The notes: generated by a model from the sequence alone, not told the origin. A stretch of DNA of 64,000 bases from an uncultured Roseobacter sp. (GCF_947496515.1 NZ_CANMDB010000002.1:671378-735377); one strand, 5' to 3'; shown: positions 38,576 to 49,239, counted from the stretch's first letter. Translations and numbers: made by a program.

Positions 38576-40181
38576 AGGCCCCCCGGTCGATGATCGCGGC
38601 AATGACGGTGAAATGCTTGGCAACCCGCGCCGCCTGCAGTGCTTCGTGCAATTCGCGGCGGCTGGTGACGGTGTGGCCCGCCCCACCCATGGCAATGCCC
38701 ATGCCCGCCACGTCATGGCGCGCGAAATCGACACCGCGATTCTTCATCTGGCGCGAACGTTGCTTGAGCTCGATCAGCGACAGGGACGCATCGACAAACA
38801 CCACGATGATGGGGCCGATGCCCAGTTCTGCGGCGGTGGTCAGCTCGCCCGCGACCATCAGGAAACCCGCATCGCCGCAGAAACCGACCACCGTGCGTTC
38901 CGGGCTGGCCAGTTTCGCACCCATGGCCAGCGGCACCGCACAGCCCATGGTGCAGAGCGCCGTTGATTGCGTCAGCGCGCGGGGCTCGTAGCAAGACCAC
39001 ATCTGGCTGAGCAGGATCCTATGCGCGCCGCTATCCACCGTCGCCAGCGCGTCGCGTGGCAGGACCTTGCGGCAGGTGTCTATGATGGCGGCAGCGCCCC
39101 ACTCCTCATCCATCGGGAAGGCCGCGGCAAGGGCCGTCCGGGTGGCGTCGATCTGACCGTCCGTCCAGGTTTTCTGCGCGTCCACCCCCTCGGAAATCGC
39201 GGCGAGGCTCGCTGCGCAATCGGCAATGATGTTGATCCCGGCCTGATGCATGTAGTGGTGATTTGGCTCGGCGGTGATGTCGATGACGCGCTGTTGCGCG
39301 GGCTGCCAGACATCGCGCCAGCCGACCCGCATCTCGATCGGATCATAGCCGACGCACAGGATCAGATCCGCGCTCTGCACGAAGGGCAAAAGATGGGTGT
39401 CCGCCAGCGGCGACAGGCCCGCCCCGCCCAGAGAGAGCGGATGGTCCTCCGGCAGCAACCCCTTTGCCTTGTATGTGGTGATCACCGGCACGCCGTAGGT
39501 TTCGGCAAAGTGCTGCACGGCAGCGCCTGCGTCTTCGTTCATCGCATCCAGCCCGAGGATCATCACAGGGCGCCGCGCGTCACCGAGCCATGCGCGGGCA
39601 GTCTCCAGATCTGCCCCGGTGGGTGCGGTCGGGGCCGCGGGGATACGGGATGGCGGCGTCTCGGCCGCAATCTGCGCATCTGCCACGCTGATCGGCACGT
39701 CGATATGCACAGGTCCGGCGCGCCCCTCGGTCGCGATGGCCACGGCCTTGTCCGCGATGATATGCGCCGCACCCGGGACCAGCGAAAACGTCGCCTTGGT
39801 GATGGGACGGAAAACCGCCTGCTGGTCGAGCACCTGATGGGTATAGCTTTGCGCCTCATCCGCATCGACAGCACCGGCCAGCACAATCATCGGCACGCGG
39901 TCCTGATGCGCATTTGCTACCGCGTTCACGCCGTTGAGCGCGCCGGGCCCAACGGTCGCGACCAGAATTCCCGGAGCCCCGGTGCGGTGGTAAACGCCTT
40001 CTGCCATAAAGGCGGCGGCATTTTCGTGCTTGGCGAGCACGAAGTGAATGCCTGCCTCCTCCAGCGCGTCAATCAGCGTGAGAACCTCGCCCCCCGGCAT
40101 CCCGAAGGCATGACGGCATCCAGCGGCATAGAGCCTGCGGGCCAGCGCGTCAGCGGCGCGGATCGTTGGCGAAGTCTTCAT
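38559..40181 (-). CDS. Thiamine-diphosphate enzyme, acetolactate synthase-like
   Basis: The 540-residue enzyme of the AHAS/benzoylformate decarboxylase superfamily has an N-terminal pyrimidine-binding domain with the catalytic Glu in VLAKHENAAAFMAEG, a central domain and a C-terminal diphosphate-binding domain. The usual GDG...NN magnesium motif here reads GDAGFLMVAGELTTA then VFVDASLSLIELKQ, with Asp replacing the first Asn. The FAD-domain arginines of true acetolactate synthase are not obvious. It overlaps the class III CoA-transferase gene, which points to a two-step route acting on an acyl-CoA, as in oxalate catabolism (Frc/Oxc), but oxalyl-CoA decarboxylase identity is not supported by any motif I can see. 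Confidence 0.88.
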   Translation of the reverse strand: MKTSPTIRAADALARRLYAAGCRHAFGMPGGEVLTLIDALEEAGIHFVLAKHENAAAFMAEGVYHRTGAPGILVATVGPGALNGVNAVANAHQDRVPMIVLAGAVDADEAQSYTHQVLDQQAVFRPITKATFSLVPGAAHIIADKAVAIATEGRAGPVHIDVPISVADAQIAAETPPSRIPAAPTAPTGADLETARAWLGDARRPVMILGLDAMNEDAGAAVQHFAETYGVPVITTYKAKGLLPEDHPLSLGGAGLSPLADTHLLPFVQSADLILCVGYDPIEMRVGWRDVWQPAQQRVIDITAEPNHHYMHQAGINIIADCAASLAAISEGVDAQKTWTDGQIDATRTALAAAFPMDEEWGAAAIIDTCRKVLPRDALATVDSGAHRILLSQMWSCYEPRALTQSTALCTMGCAVPLAMGAKLASPERTVVGFCGDAGFLMVAGELTTAAELGIGPIIVVFVDASLSLIELKQRSRQMKNRGVDFARHDVAGMGIAMGGAGHTVTSRRELHEALQAARVAKHFTVIAAIIDRGAYDGLI

Positions 40182-40272
40182 CAGCCTGTCCCCCCTGTTA
40201 TCGACGGGTCATACCCACTGCCGCGGCGCGCGCAACTCACCATTGCGTCCGACATGGCCTCGGGCAGCGGTG

Positions 40273-40839
40273 TTACCGGCGGCGGTCGCGGCGCGACGAC
40301 ATGGGCTGAAACGCCACGCCGACATGCGCCTCGCAATAGGGTTTGCCCTGCTGAACCGGCAAGCCGCAGAACCAGAAATCCTCTGTCGCCGGATCGCCGA
40401 CGGGCCATTTACACGTTCTTTCCGTCAGCTCCATCAGCGACAGGCGCTTGGCCTTTTTCTCGATCTCGGAGACTTTGGCCAGTGCTTCCGGGCTGATCTC
40501 ATTGGCCGACGGCTGCGGTGGCAGCGGCTGGCCTGCTGGAATGATCTGCTTGCGCGCGGGCAGCTTGGGCGCAGGTGGCTCCGGCTCGGCCTTTGCGACC
40601 GCTTCGGCGGGCTTGGGGGCGGGCTTTTCCTTGACCTCTGCCTTAGCGGCGGGTTTGGGTTTGGGGTCCGGTTTCGCTGTCGCGGAGGCGGTCGCGCGGT
40701 TCGACAGACCCAGACGGTGCACCTTGCCGATGACAGCGTTGCGGGTCACGCCCCCCAACTCTTTCGCGATCTGACTGGCGGATTGGCCCTCGCCCCACAT
40801 CTTCTTGAGCAGTTCCACACGTTCGTCCGTCCACGACAT
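40273..40839 (-). CDS. gcrA: GcrA cell-cycle regulator
   Basis: Alphaproteobacterial transcription factor that binds sigma-70 RNA polymerase at promoters methylated at GANTC by CcrM. The 188-residue product begins with the diagnostic helix-turn-helix SWTDERVELLKKMWGEGQSASQIAKELGGVTRNAVIGKVHRLGLSNR. It continues through a long Ala/Pro/Lys/Glu linker (about 50-115) and ends with the sigma-interacting domain containing TCKWPVGDPATEDFWFCGLP and PYCEAHVGVAFQP, including the conserved Cys and His. Family length is normal. It is monocistronic, with a strong hairpin before it. Confidence 0.97.
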   Translation of the reverse strand: MSWTDERVELLKKMWGEGQSASQIAKELGGVTRNAVIGKVHRLGLSNRATASATAKPDPKPKPAAKAEVKEKPAPKPAEAVAKAEPEPPAPKLPARKQIIPAGQPLPPQPSANEISPEALAKVSEIEKKAKRLSLMELTERTCKWPVGDPATEDFWFCGLPVQQGKPYCEAHVGVAFQPMSSRRDRRR

Positions 40840-40856
40840 CGGCTATTCCCCAATTC

Positions 40857-40893
40857 AAAAGCGGTCCTGCCGGTGGCGGACCGCTTCTTTTTT
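40857..40893 (-). terminator. Bidirectional rho-independent terminator between the DMT permease gene and gcrA
   Basis: A 9-base perfect stem, AAGCGGTCC (40859-40867) with GGACCGCTT (40878-40886), has a 10-base loop. On the plus strand it is followed by CTTTTTT; on the minus strand it is followed by TTTT. It would stop leftward transcripts of the DMT permease gene (ending at 40910) before gcrA. Confidence 0.7.
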
Positions 40894-40909
40894 CTCAACA
40901 TCGTGTATT

Positions 40910-41830
40910 TTAGTCACTGGGGGCTGAGTTACAAGCGCTGACCTGTGTCTGTTTGGCAAACTTCCCGTCACGCCAGGCCAGAAGCGCACCGCCCGACAGG
41001 ATAATACCCGCACCGAGCACCGTGATGTAATCGGGGATCTGGGCAAAAAAGGCGATATCGTAAAGGCAGGCAAAGACCAGCGTGCCGTAGCTGAAGGGCG
41101 CGACAAAGCTCGCATCCGCGCGCGCCATCGCATTGACAAAGCAGGCCTGCGCGGTCGCCATGCAAAAGCCGAGCGCCACCAGAGCGCCCCATTGCGCCAA
41201 AGAAGGTGGTGCCCACACAGCGACTACCGCGACGCTCGCGATCACCATCCCGAGGGTATTGTTCAGAAGCAGCACCTGTATGGGCGCCTCGCGACCCGAG
41301 AGTTTCTTGATGAAGATGAGTTCAACCCCCAGCATGACCGCGCCACCGAGCGCCAGCAGGCTGGCCAGTTGAAAGCTTTCCGGTGTGGGGCGCAGCAACA
41401 GCAGCGCCCCCGCCAGCGCGAGAAGGGCGGCGGACCAGCGCACCCGGCCCACCCGTTCGCCCAAAAGCGGGATGGCCAGCATCATCGCAAACACCGGGTT
41501 GAGAAAAACGATGGCGGTGGCGTCGGCCAGCGGGATGAACGTGACGGCGGCGAACATCAGTGTCACACCGCCCCAACCGAAGACCGTCCGTGCGATGTGC
41601 AATGGCCAGTGGGGGCGCGTCAGGCGGGGCCGGATCAGTGCGACCACGGCGACGATGGCGACCCAGGCAAAGACAAAGCGACCGTGGCTGACCTGCAGCG
41701 GATGCAGCGCCGGGCCCAATGTGTCGCCGCCCAGAAGCTTCGCCAGCAGCGTGGTTCCGGCGATAAAGGCGGTCGCCGCGATCATCAACGCCACCGCAAG
41801 CGCCGGATTATGGGATTTCGGTTGAAACAT
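40910..41830 (-). CDS. DMT-superfamily (EamA) transporter
   Basis: The 306-residue inner-membrane protein has ten predicted spans arranged as two EamA repeats. The first opens ALAVALMIAATAFIAGTTLLAKLL and includes IPLADATAIVFLNPVFAMMLAIPLLGERVG, the family-conserved end of the first half. The second includes the matching YGTLVFACLYDIAFFAQIPDYITVLGAGIILSGG. Members export metabolites or amino acids; the substrate cannot be read. It is divergent from argD, with about 260 bases between the starts. Confidence 0.9.
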   Translation of the reverse strand: MFQPKSHNPALAVALMIAATAFIAGTTLLAKLLGGDTLGPALHPLQVSHGRFVFAWVAIVAVVALIRPRLTRPHWPLHIARTVFGWGGVTLMFAAVTFIPLADATAIVFLNPVFAMMLAIPLLGERVGRVRWSAALLALAGALLLLRPTPESFQLASLLALGGAVMLGVELIFIKKLSGREAPIQVLLLNNTLGMVIASVAVVAVWAPPSLAQWGALVALGFCMATAQACFVNAMARADASFVAPFSYGTLVFACLYDIAFFAQIPDYITVLGAGIILSGGALLAWRDGKFAKQTQVSACNSAPSD

Positions 41831-42090
41831 CGCCGTCCTCTATGGTCGCGTCGTGGCAAAGGCACAAGGTGGCAAAAACCGCTTTGCACAGGCGGCGCTA
41901 TGCGTTACTCAACCGGCATGGAAAAATGCGCGATCCGACAAGGCCGACGACACACCGCCCTCTAGGCGCAACCCTCTGGGTTGTGCTGTCTTTCGCGCTT
42001 TTCCACCATCCTTTCAAAATTGTTGACCTGCCTGCCGCGCTGTTGCACCTGTTGTACTTCGTGACAGCGCCTTTCGAAAAGGAGGATCCG

Positions 42091-43266
42091 ATGATCCCGA
42101 CCATTTTGCCGACCTACGCGCGCGCGCCCTTCAGCTTCGTCAAGGGCGAGGGCACCTGGCTGATCGAGGCGGACGGGCGACGTTTCCTCGATCTGGGTGC
42201 GGGTATTGCGGTGAATGCGCTCGGTCATGCACACCCCGCGCTGGTGACGGCATTGACCGAACAGGCCCAAGCGCTCTGGCATACGTCCAACCTCTACCAG
42301 ATCCCCAAACAGCAGGAACTGGCGGACAAGCTGACCAGCCTGAGCTTTGCCGACACGGTGTTTTTTACCAACTCCGGCACGGAGGCCTGCGAACTGGCGG
42401 TCAAGATGGCGCGCAAGTACGGGTTCGAAAAAGACGCGCCGGAAAAGACCGATATCATCACCTTCTCAGGCTCCTTCCATGGCCGGTCCGCCGCCGGCAT
42501 CGCCGCAGCGGGATCGGAGAAAATGACCAGGGGGTTCGGCCCGCTTCTGCCGGGATTTACCCATGTGCCCTTTGGCGATCATGATGCGCTGAATGCTGCG
42601 ATCACGGAGACGACAGTCGCCATTCTGATCGAACCGGTGCAGGGCGAGGGCGGTATCCGCCCGGTGCCGGACGTCTGCCTGAAAGGACTGCGGGCGCTTT
42701 GCGACGAGAAGGGGCTGCTGCTGATCCTAGACGAAGTGCAGTGCGGTGTGGGCCGGACCGGCAAGCTCTTTGCCCATGAATGGGCCGGGATTACGCCCGA
42801 CATCATGATGGTGGCCAAGGGCATCGGGGGCGGTTTCCCTATCGGTGCGGTGCTGGCCACCGAAGAGGCTGCCAGCGGTATGACCCTGGGCACTCACGGG
42901 TCAACCTACGGCGGTAACCCTCTGGGATGTGCTGTGGGGTGCGCCGTGCTCGATCATGTGGCCCGGCCTGACTTTCTGGCGGATGTCAGCCGCAAGGCTG
43001 GGATGCTGCGCCAGAAACTCGAAGGGTTGATCGCCGCGCACGGGGATATCTTCGAAGAAGTGCGCGGCACCGGGCTGATGCTGGGCCTGCGGTGCAAGGC
43101 GGCCAATGGCGATGTGGTGCAGGCAGGATACGACCAGCAATTGCTGACCGTGGGCGCTGCGGACAATGTAGTGCGCTTGCTGCCGCCGCTGACCATTGCC
43201 GAGGATGAGATTGCCGAGGCGGTCACCCGGTTGGAGGCCGCCGCACGCAGTCTTTCCGCCGCCTGA
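42091..43266 (+). CDS. argD: Acetylornithine/succinyldiaminopimelate aminotransferase family
   Basis: PLP-dependent transaminase of the arginine pathway. The 391-residue product has [48 protein letters not shown], the active-site block [20 protein letters not shown] and the PLP lysine in [15 protein letters not shown]. The ATG at 42091 has AAAAGGAGGATCCG just before it, one of the strongest ribosome-binding sites in the window; the frame is open another 249 bases upstream but that is not needed. argF follows 26 bases later. ArgD and AstC/succinyl forms are hard to separate, and the pairing with argF supports ArgD. Confidence 0.95.
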   Translation: MIPTILPTYARAPFSFVKGEGTWLIEADGRRFLDLGAGIAVNALGHAHPALVTALTEQAQALWHTSNLYQIPKQQELADKLTSLSFADTVFFTNSGTEACELAVKMARKYGFEKDAPEKTDIITFSGSFHGRSAAGIAAAGSEKMTRGFGPLLPGFTHVPFGDHDALNAAITETTVAILIEPVQGEGGIRPVPDVCLKGLRALCDEKGLLLILDEVQCGVGRTGKLFAHEWAGITPDIMMVAKGIGGGFPIGAVLATEEAASGMTLGTHGSTYGGNPLGCAVGCAVLDHVARPDFLADVSRKAGMLRQKLEGLIAAHGDIFEEVRGTGLMLGLRCKAANGDVVQAGYDQQLLTVGAADNVVRLLPPLTIAEDEIAEAVTRLEAAARSLSAA

Positions 43267-43292
43267 TCACTCCCTTTTACAGAGCGAATGCC

Positions 43293-44219
43293 ATGAACCA
43301 TTTTCTTGATATCCACCTGACCGATCCCGGCCATCTTCGCCAGATCATCGACAGCGCCGCACAGATGAAGGAGGCCAGGCTGGGCAGGCCCCGCGGCGCC
43401 AGTGACGATGATCTGCCGCTCAAAGACCGCATGGTCGCGCTGATATTCGAAAAACCCTCGACCCGCACGCGCGTCTCCTTCGATCTTGGGGTCCGGCAGA
43501 TGGGGGGGCAGACCATGGTTCTGTCGGGCTCGGACATGCAGTTGGGGCACGGCGAGACCATTGCCGACACCGCCCGGGTGCTGAGCCGCTACGTGGATCT
43601 CATCATGATCCGTACCTTTGACGAGGCCGTGCTGACCGAGATGGCGGAGTTCGCGACGGTTCCGGTGATCAATGGGCTGACCGACCGCACGCACCCTTGC
43701 CAGATCATGGCCGATGTCATGACCTTTGAGGAACATCGCGGGCCGATCCGCGACAGAAAGGTCGTCTGGTGCGGCGACGGCAACAATGTCTGCGCATCCT
43801 TTCTGCACGCGGCGGGTCAGTTCGGTTTTGACATGACTTTTGCCGGGCCGCCGACCCTCGATCCCGAGCAGGAGTTCGTCGAGTTTGCCCGTGCCCGTGG
43901 CTCTGATATCGTGATCGAGAGGGATCCGGCCAAGGCGGTTGCCGGCGCTGATCTGGTGGTCACGGATACCTGGGTGTCGATGCACGACGCGCAGTCGGCG
44001 CGGGAGCGGCGGCACAACCAGTTGCGCCCCTACCGGGTCGACGAGGCCTTGATGTCAAAGGCAAAACCGGACGCGCTCTTCATGCATTGTTTGCCCGCGC
44101 ACCGCGATGACGAGGCTACATCGGCAGTCATGGATGGCCCGCATTCCGTGATCTTCGATGAGGCCGAGAACCGCTTGCACGCGCAAAAGGCGATCCTGCG
44201 CTGGTGCCTCGAAGTCTAA
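43293..44219 (+). CDS. argF: Ornithine carbamoyltransferase
   Basis: Forms citrulline from ornithine and carbamoyl phosphate. The 308-residue product carries the carbamoyl phosphate site [21 protein letters not shown], then [11 protein letters not shown], the [15 protein letters not shown] block, DTWVSMHD and the ornithine-side [18 protein letters not shown]. The length is usual. It is second in an argD-argF operon, an arrangement common in alphaproteobacteria that keeps the last steps to citrulline together. Confidence 0.97.
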   Translation: MNHFLDIHLTDPGHLRQIIDSAAQMKEARLGRPRGASDDDLPLKDRMVALIFEKPSTRTRVSFDLGVRQMGGQTMVLSGSDMQLGHGETIADTARVLSRYVDLIMIRTFDEAVLTEMAEFATVPVINGLTDRTHPCQIMADVMTFEEHRGPIRDRKVVWCGDGNNVCASFLHAAGQFGFDMTFAGPPTLDPEQEFVEFARARGSDIVIERDPAKAVAGADLVVTDTWVSMHDAQSARERRHNQLRPYRVDEALMSKAKPDALFMHCLPAHRDDEATSAVMDGPHSVIFDEAENRLHAQKAILRWCLEV

Positions 44220-44243
44220 CCGGTGCGGCGTCTGCCGCCCGGT
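44219..44243 (+). terminator. Hairpin after argF, weak terminator
   Basis: ACCGG plus GCGGC (one bulged base between them) pairs with GCCGC plus CCGGT across a GTCT loop, starting at the argF stop. It is followed by TTTGCC only, so it lacks a full T run. Confidence 0.4.
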
Positions 44244-44537
44244 TTGCCTGCCCTACCAGTCAGGGCCAGACCAGCGCCACAGTGATCGTTGAAACCTGCT
44301 GGTCGCTTGCTGCATTGAAAAGACTGCAGCACGGACCACCACAGGTGTCGGCCAAGATCGGTTGCGTCATTCAAGTCGATGCTGAACTGTCAGCGCGTCT
44401 CACATCACTGCGTTGGCGGTTTGACCGATCCTCTGATCGGATTTTCCAACAGGCACTTTTCGGGCCAAGCCTTCGGACGTCTTCGCGGAAATTGAAGGTT
44501 TTCCGCGAAGGTGGCCGTGAACGGAATGTCTCGACTA
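44220..44537. other. Intergenic region, 318 bases
   Basis: Lies between the convergent argF and Nudix genes. Apart from the hairpin directly after argF, I see no gene or RNA. Two short open frames overlap here but have no credible start or product. Confidence 0.45.
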
Positions 44538-44996
44538 TCACAGCGCGCGCAACAGCGCCTGCAACTGGGGTTCCTGAACGCGGCTGGCAGCCTCTGCGGG
44601 GCTGAACCACCGGCGACTGCGCTGGTGATCTTCCGGGTAGCTATCCGCCAGGCTTTCCACCTTGGCCAGATAAACCTTTGCCTGAACGGGTGTGATCTCA
44701 CCCTGTTTGCGCCGTTTTTCGTAGTCGTAAGAGCCGATAGGGTCCTCTTCTACAGAGGCTGCGCGCACGCCAGCCTCTTCCCAGGCTTCCTGCAAGGCTG
44801 CTTCCGCATCGCTGAGCCCTTTGATGGGCCAACCCTTCGGCACGATCCACCGGCCCGTCCCACGGCTCGTCACCAGAAGGACCTCGTCACCCTCAGACGT
44901 CCGGCGCAGGCACACGGCAGCCACTTGACGTTCGCGCACCGGGCCGAGAAACAGCCGGAGTGCATCGTCAAAGTGTGATTTCATATATGCGATCAT
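44538..44996 (-). CDS. Nudix hydrolase, diphosphoinositol-polyphosphate-phosphohydrolase-like
   Basis: The 152-residue Nudix-fold protein carries RQVAAVCLRRTSEGDEVLLVTSRGTGRWIVPKGWP before the Nudix helix, which reads SDAEAALQEAWEEAGV. The EE-x-G core of REUXEEXGU is intact, but the Arg is Gln and the first Glu of the box is not in its usual place. PKG followed by AA-x-x-E-A-x-EEAG is the pattern of the DIPP/MutT-related subgroup in alphaproteobacteria. The substrate is unknown. ATG 44996 is used; ATG 44984 (MKSHFDDALRLF) is nearly as likely, and neither has a clear ribosome-binding site. Confidence 0.88.
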   Translation of the reverse strand: MIAYMKSHFDDALRLFLGPVRERQVAAVCLRRTSEGDEVLLVTSRGTGRWIVPKGWPIKGLSDAEAALQEAWEEAGVRAASVEEDPIGSYDYEKRRKQGEITPVQAKVYLAKVESLADSYPEDHQRSRRWFSPAEAASRVQEPQLQALLRAL

Positions 44997-45168
44997 GAGA
45001 AGCGCAATACGCCTTTTGCCTGGAATTTCATCAATACACCAAATTTCCCCGAGATTTCAACTCGCTGGATCTGGGGATAACTCAAGGGTCGTCTTATTGA
45101 CGCCAGCCTAGGAGCAAAGTTCGAATTTTCTGTAAACAGGATCACAAACGATGTGTCTTTTGCGCGGC

Positions 45169-45717
45169 TCAGATCTCGTGCGCGGGATTACCTGCCACAC
45201 GCGCGCCAGCCACCACATCCCGCGTGACGACGGAGCCTGCACCGACAATCGCCCCCGCGCCGATTGTGACACCCGGCAACACGATCACCCCGCCGCCGAT
45301 CCAGACATCCGGGCCGATGGTAATGGGCAGTCCGCGTTCGATGCCCGCGCGCCGTTTCGCCACGTCGCGGTGATGATCGGCGCAGTAGAGATGCACGTTG
45401 GGGCCGAGCATGCTCCGCGCGCCGATGCTGACCGGACCGCTGTCAAGAATGACGGCACCGGCATTGATAAAGACACCGTCCTCCAGCACCGTATTGCAGC
45501 CATATGAGCAATGAAATGGCGCCTCGATCAGGCATTGCTGGCCCACCGATTTCAGGAGCGCGGCAAGTTCCGGGGCTATGCCGCTCCGCGCATCGGGCCG
45601 CGTGGTGTTATGGGCATGAACAGCCTGACGCGCGGCCATGCGCAGCGCGTCATAAGCAGGTGTCAGTGCATTATACCAGTCGCCGCTGGTCATTTCCTCG
45701 ATGGGGTCGCGGGACAT
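45169..45717 (-). CDS. Sugar O-acetyltransferase, maltose/nodulation (NodL/Maa) type
   Basis: The 182-residue left-handed beta-helix acetyltransferase has the N-terminal Maa-like cap ([31 protein letters not shown]) and hexapeptide repeats with [34 protein letters not shown] and [37 protein letters not shown]. The catalytic His lies in [14 protein letters not shown] 45717 sits one base after the hrpB stop on the same strand and gives the family length; the longer open frame upstream lies inside hrpB. Glucose, maltose or another sugar acceptor is possible. Confidence 0.92.
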   Translation of the reverse strand: MSRDPIEEMTSGDWYNALTPAYDALRMAARQAVHAHNTTRPDARSGIAPELAALLKSVGQQCLIEAPFHCSYGCNTVLEDGVFINAGAVILDSGPVSIGARSMLGPNVHLYCADHHRDVAKRRAGIERGLPITIGPDVWIGGGVIVLPGVTIGAGAIVGAGSVVTRDVVAGARVAGNPAHEI

Positions 45718-45718
45718 A

Positions 45719-48160
45719 TCAGGCCTTTCTCGGTTTGGCGCGGAGCGTCGGGTCGGCCAGGGTCGGGTCTTCGGGCCAGGGGTGGCGCGGGTAGCGGCCG
45801 CGCATGTCCTTGCGTACGTCCGCATAGGAAGAGGCCCAGAAACCCGGCAGATCTTCGGTCACCTGCAAGGGCCGCTGTGCAGGCGACAGCAGTGTTAACT
45901 GCAAGGGGATGCCAGTGACGCGCGGATGCGCCGTGACACCGAAGAGCTCTTGCAGGCGCAGGGCGATACGCGGCTGACCGGTCGTGTAGTCAATGGGGAC
46001 CTTCCGACCCAACGGCGTGACGAAATGCGCCGGTGCGGCCTGGTCCAGCGCCTGCGTCTGATCCCAGCTCAGCCGGGCCCGCAGGGCGGGCAAGAGGTCG
46101 AACCGTTTCCAGTCATCGGCGGTCTTCACGCCCGTCAGATGCGGCAGCAACCACTCGTCGAGGGTCTGCATCAACCGGTCTTCGGTGAAGTCGGGGAAGG
46201 TTGCGTCCACCGCCTGCATCAGCCGCGCGCGGGCCAGAAAGAGCGCGGCAGGCTTGCCAGGCAGGAGCCCCAGCTGACGCACGCCATCCAGCATGGCGCG
46301 GGCCACATCGTCGGCGGGGGCGTCCGACCAGATGCGATCCTCCAGCACCAGCCCGCCGAAACGTTCCTGACGCCGGGCGTGGACACGGCCTTCGCGCCGG
46401 GACCACTCACAGATATCGTGCCAGGCAATCTGCTCCGGAAAGGTGGCGCGCAGATCCGACTGCGACAGGGCGATCGCCTGACGGATGCGCGCCTCGCGCG
46501 GGTCACCGTCGAGATCGGTGGCCACCAGCAGGGGCGCGCTCGCGAGCGTGTCCGCCTGCGGCAATACCGCCCCCTTGCCACCGGAGAGCAGGAAACGGGC
46601 CGCTTCGCCCGGACGGCGGGCACCGATCCGGTCAGGGTAGGCGAGTGCTGCCAGAATGCTCGGGTCATCCGGTCCGTCGCCGCGGGACAGGCGCACAAGC
46701 CGTTTGGCATCCTCGCGGATCCGGGCCAGCTTCGGGCGGTGCGGTGCCAGCCCATACGCGCGCTCAAAGGCGCCGGGGTCGCGGGCGGCGGCCAGACGCA
46801 GGCTCAGATCAGCAGGCGCGCCGCGCAGGATGTCGCGTTCCGACAAAAGGGCGGCCAGCAAAGGCGCGCCCTGCCCACCGGACACCACCATATGGGCCAG
46901 TCGCGGATGCAGCGGCAGGGCGGCGAGCCGCTTGCCGTGCTCGGTGATCCGGCCATCCGGTGCAACTGCGCCCAGCATTCGCAGCACATCCTCGGCCTCG
47001 CGCAGCCTTCCTGCATGGGGCGGTGTAACGAAGGGCAGGGCGTCTGCCGGTGCCCCCCAGAGCGCAAGCTCCAGCGCCAGCCCTGTCAGATCGCCGACGT
47101 CGATCTCGGCGGGGGGATGGGATGGCAAGGCGCCGTCCTCCCCGCGGGTCCACAGCTTGTAGCATGCACCGCTCTCGATGCGCCCGGCGCGGCCCGCGCG
47201 CTGCTTGGCCTCGGCGCGGCTGACCACGGTGGTGATGAGCCGGGACATTCCGCTGGAGGGGTCGAACTCCGCCCGGCGGGCGCGGCCTGCGTCAACGACG
47301 ATGCTGATCCCTTCGATTGTCAGCGAGGTTTCGGCGATGGCCGTGGCCAGCACCACCTTGCGGCCCGCGCGGACAGGTTCGATAGCCGCGCGCTGATCCG
47401 CAAAGGGCATGGCTCCATAGAGCCGGTGCACGGTCACCTCCGGTGGCAGATGCGGGCGCAGCGCGGCCTCGGTCCGGCGAATTTCGGCCTCGCCGGGCAG
47501 AAAGACCAATGCGCTGCCGGGCGCTTGGGCCAGCGCCTGCAGGGTCAGGTCCGCGACCGCCCGTTCCAGCGCTTGGGTCTTTGGTACCGGGCGCGGCAGC
47601 CAGTGCGGTGTCACCTCATAGCTGCGGCCCTCGGATGTCAGCACCGGTGCCTGCATCAAATCCGCGACCGGGCCTGCATCGAGCGTTGCCGACATGGACA
47701 CCAGCAACAGGTCGTCGCGCAGCGCCCCCGCCACCTCGAGCGCAAGTGCCAGCCCCAGATCGGCGTTGAGCGAACGTTCGTGGAATTCGTCAAAGAGGAT
47801 CGCACCCACGCCCGGCAGATCGGGCTGCGACTGAATGAGCCGCGTCAGGATGCCTTCGGTGACGACCTCGATGCGGGTCGCGGCGCTGGTTTTCGACGCG
47901 CCGCGGATCCGGTAGCCCACGCGCTTGCCAACCGGTTCACCCAGCGTTGCCGCCATCCGCTCGGCGGCGGCGCGGGCGGCCAGACGGCGTGGCTCCAGCA
48001 TGAGGATCTTGCCGGGTGTCAGCGCCGCCTCCAGCATGGCGAGCGGCACGCGGGTCGTCTTGCCCGCACCGGGCGGCGCCTGCAGGACCAGTCGGCCTGT
48101 TTCGCGCAGGTGGGCGATGGCCTGCGGCAGCACGGCGTCGATGGGCAGGGAAGGGTGCAT
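45719..48160 (-). CDS. hrpB: ATP-dependent helicase HrpB
   Basis: DEAH-box family helicase of 813 residues, role unknown. Motif I is [14 protein letters not shown], motif II is the DEAH-like DEFH in [17 protein letters not shown], motif III SMSATLD, motif [16 protein letters not shown] and motif [10 protein letters not shown]. The C-terminal half has the HrpB-specific domain ending with the conserved [42 protein letters not shown] chose ATG 48160 ([12 protein letters not shown]) because HrpB proteins start shortly before the LPIDAVLPQ motif. It is divergent from meaB by about 100 bases. Confidence 0.96.
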   Translation of the reverse strand: MHPSLPIDAVLPQAIAHLRETGRLVLQAPPGAGKTTRVPLAMLEAALTPGKILMLEPRRLAARAAAERMAATLGEPVGKRVGYRIRGASKTSAATRIEVVTEGILTRLIQSQPDLPGVGAILFDEFHERSLNADLGLALALEVAGALRDDLLLVSMSATLDAGPVADLMQAPVLTSEGRSYEVTPHWLPRPVPKTQALERAVADLTLQALAQAPGSALVFLPGEAEIRRTEAALRPHLPPEVTVHRLYGAMPFADQRAAIEPVRAGRKVVLATAIAETSLTIEGISIVVDAGRARRAEFDPSSGMSRLITTVVSRAEAKQRAGRAGRIESGACYKLWTRGEDGALPSHPPAEIDVGDLTGLALELALWGAPADALPFVTPPHAGRLREAEDVLRMLGAVAPDGRITEHGKRLAALPLHPRLAHMVVSGGQGAPLLAALLSERDILRGAPADLSLRLAAARDPGAFERAYGLAPHRPKLARIREDAKRLVRLSRGDGPDDPSILAALAYPDRIGARRPGEAARFLLSGGKGAVLPQADTLASAPLLVATDLDGDPREARIRQAIALSQSDLRATFPEQIAWHDICEWSRREGRVHARRQERFGGLVLEDRIWSDAPADDVARAMLDGVRQLGLLPGKPAALFLARARLMQAVDATFPDFTEDRLMQTLDEWLLPHLTGVKTADDWKRFDLLPALRARLSWDQTQALDQAAPAHFVTPLGRKVPIDYTTGQPRIALRLQELFGVTAHPRVTGIPLQLTLLSPAQRPLQVTEDLPGFWASSYADVRKDMRGRYPRHPWPEDPTLADPTLRAKPRKA

Positions 48161-48258
48161 GGCCCCGGGTGTAGCGAAAACGGCGGGAGCCGCCAAGCAC
48201 TGGACATTTGCGCGGGCCTGCCGGACAACCAAGAGCGAGAGAGAGGGGAGTGCGCCGC

Positions 48259-49239
48259 ATGGATATCGCCGATCTGGCCCGCCGTGTCGCGGACGGTGAA
48301 CGCCGTGCCTTGGCGCGTGCGATCACGCTGGTGGAAAGCGCGCGCGCCGATCACCGCGATCAGGCCGCCGCCCTGCTGGACGCCTTGCCCAAGGGGCGCG
48401 AGGCGCTGCGCGTCGGGCTATCGGGCACGCCGGGCGTGGGCAAATCCACGTTCGTGGAGAGCTTTGGCATGATGCTGGTGGAGCAGGGCCTGAAGGTGGC
48501 GGTGCTGGCGGTTGATCCGTCCTCGACCCGGTCGGGCGGCTCGATCCTGGGGGACAAGACACGGATGGACCGGCTGGCGCGCACGCCGCAGGCCTTCATC
48601 CGCCCCTCGCCCAGTCAGACGCATCTGGGCGGTGTCGCGCGCCGGTCGCGTGAGGCGGTGGCGCTCTGCGAGGCTGCGGGCTTCGACGTGGTGCTGATCG
48701 AGACGGTCGGTGTCGGACAGTCCGAGACGGTGGTGTCGCATATGTCGGATCTCTTTTTGCTGCTGTTGGCGCCAGCGGGCGGGGACGAGCTGCAGGGCGT
48801 CAAGCGCGGGATCATGGAGATCGCGGATATTATCGTCATCAACAAGGCCGACGGCGATCTGCGATCTGCCGCCACGCGCACCTGTGCAGATTACGCCGGT
48901 GCGCTGCGCTTGCTGCGCAAACGGCCCCAGGACCCGGAGGGGTTTCCCAAGGCGATGATGGTCTCCGCCATGGAAGGCACGGGACTGGACGAGGTCTGGC
49001 AGGAGATGACTGCACTGGCGGATTGGCGCAAGGCCGGAGAGATCTGGGCCCGCGTGCGGGCGGATCAGGCGCTCTACTGGCTGCGCGAAGAGATCCGCAA
49101 CGCGCTGCTCTCAAAGCTGGAGACGCCCGCAGCAAAGCGCAAGCTGAGCCGTCTGGGCGAGGCTGTGGCGAGCGGCGAGACAGCACCCGCCGCCGCCGCG
49201 GCCGCGTTTCTGGCGGAACTGGACGGGCAGACGGAATGA
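48259..49239 (+). CDS. meaB: Methylmalonyl-CoA mutase-associated GTPase MeaB
   Basis: G3E-type P-loop GTPase that gates cofactor loading and protects methylmalonyl-CoA mutase. The 326-residue product has the P-loop GLSGTPGVGKSTF, switch region AVDPSSTRSGGSILGDKTRM, Walker B IETVGVGQSE, the NKAD specificity motif and the C-terminal dimerisation helices. The ATG at 48259 gives MDIADLARRVADGERRALARAITLVES, the family-typical start. The mutase itself is not in the window. Some bacteria use this enzyme with ethylmalonyl-CoA or propionate pathways. Confidence 0.95.
   Translation: MDIADLARRVADGERRALARAITLVESARADHRDQAAALLDALPKGREALRVGLSGTPGVGKSTFVESFGMMLVEQGLKVAVLAVDPSSTRSGGSILGDKTRMDRLARTPQAFIRPSPSQTHLGGVARRSREAVALCEAAGFDVVLIETVGVGQSETVVSHMSDLFLLLLAPAGGDELQGVKRGIMEIADIIVINKADGDLRSAATRTCADYAGALRLLRKRPQDPEGFPKAMMVSAMEGTGLDEVWQEMTALADWRKAGEIWARVRADQALYWLREEIRNALLSKLETPAAKRKLSRLGEAVASGETAPAAAAAAFLAELDGQTE

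Noticed and set aside
45926..48472. An 848-codon plus-strand open frame
   Set aside because: It is antisense to hrpB for nearly its full length; GC-rich third positions keep the opposite frame open. The hrpB reading has all helicase motifs.
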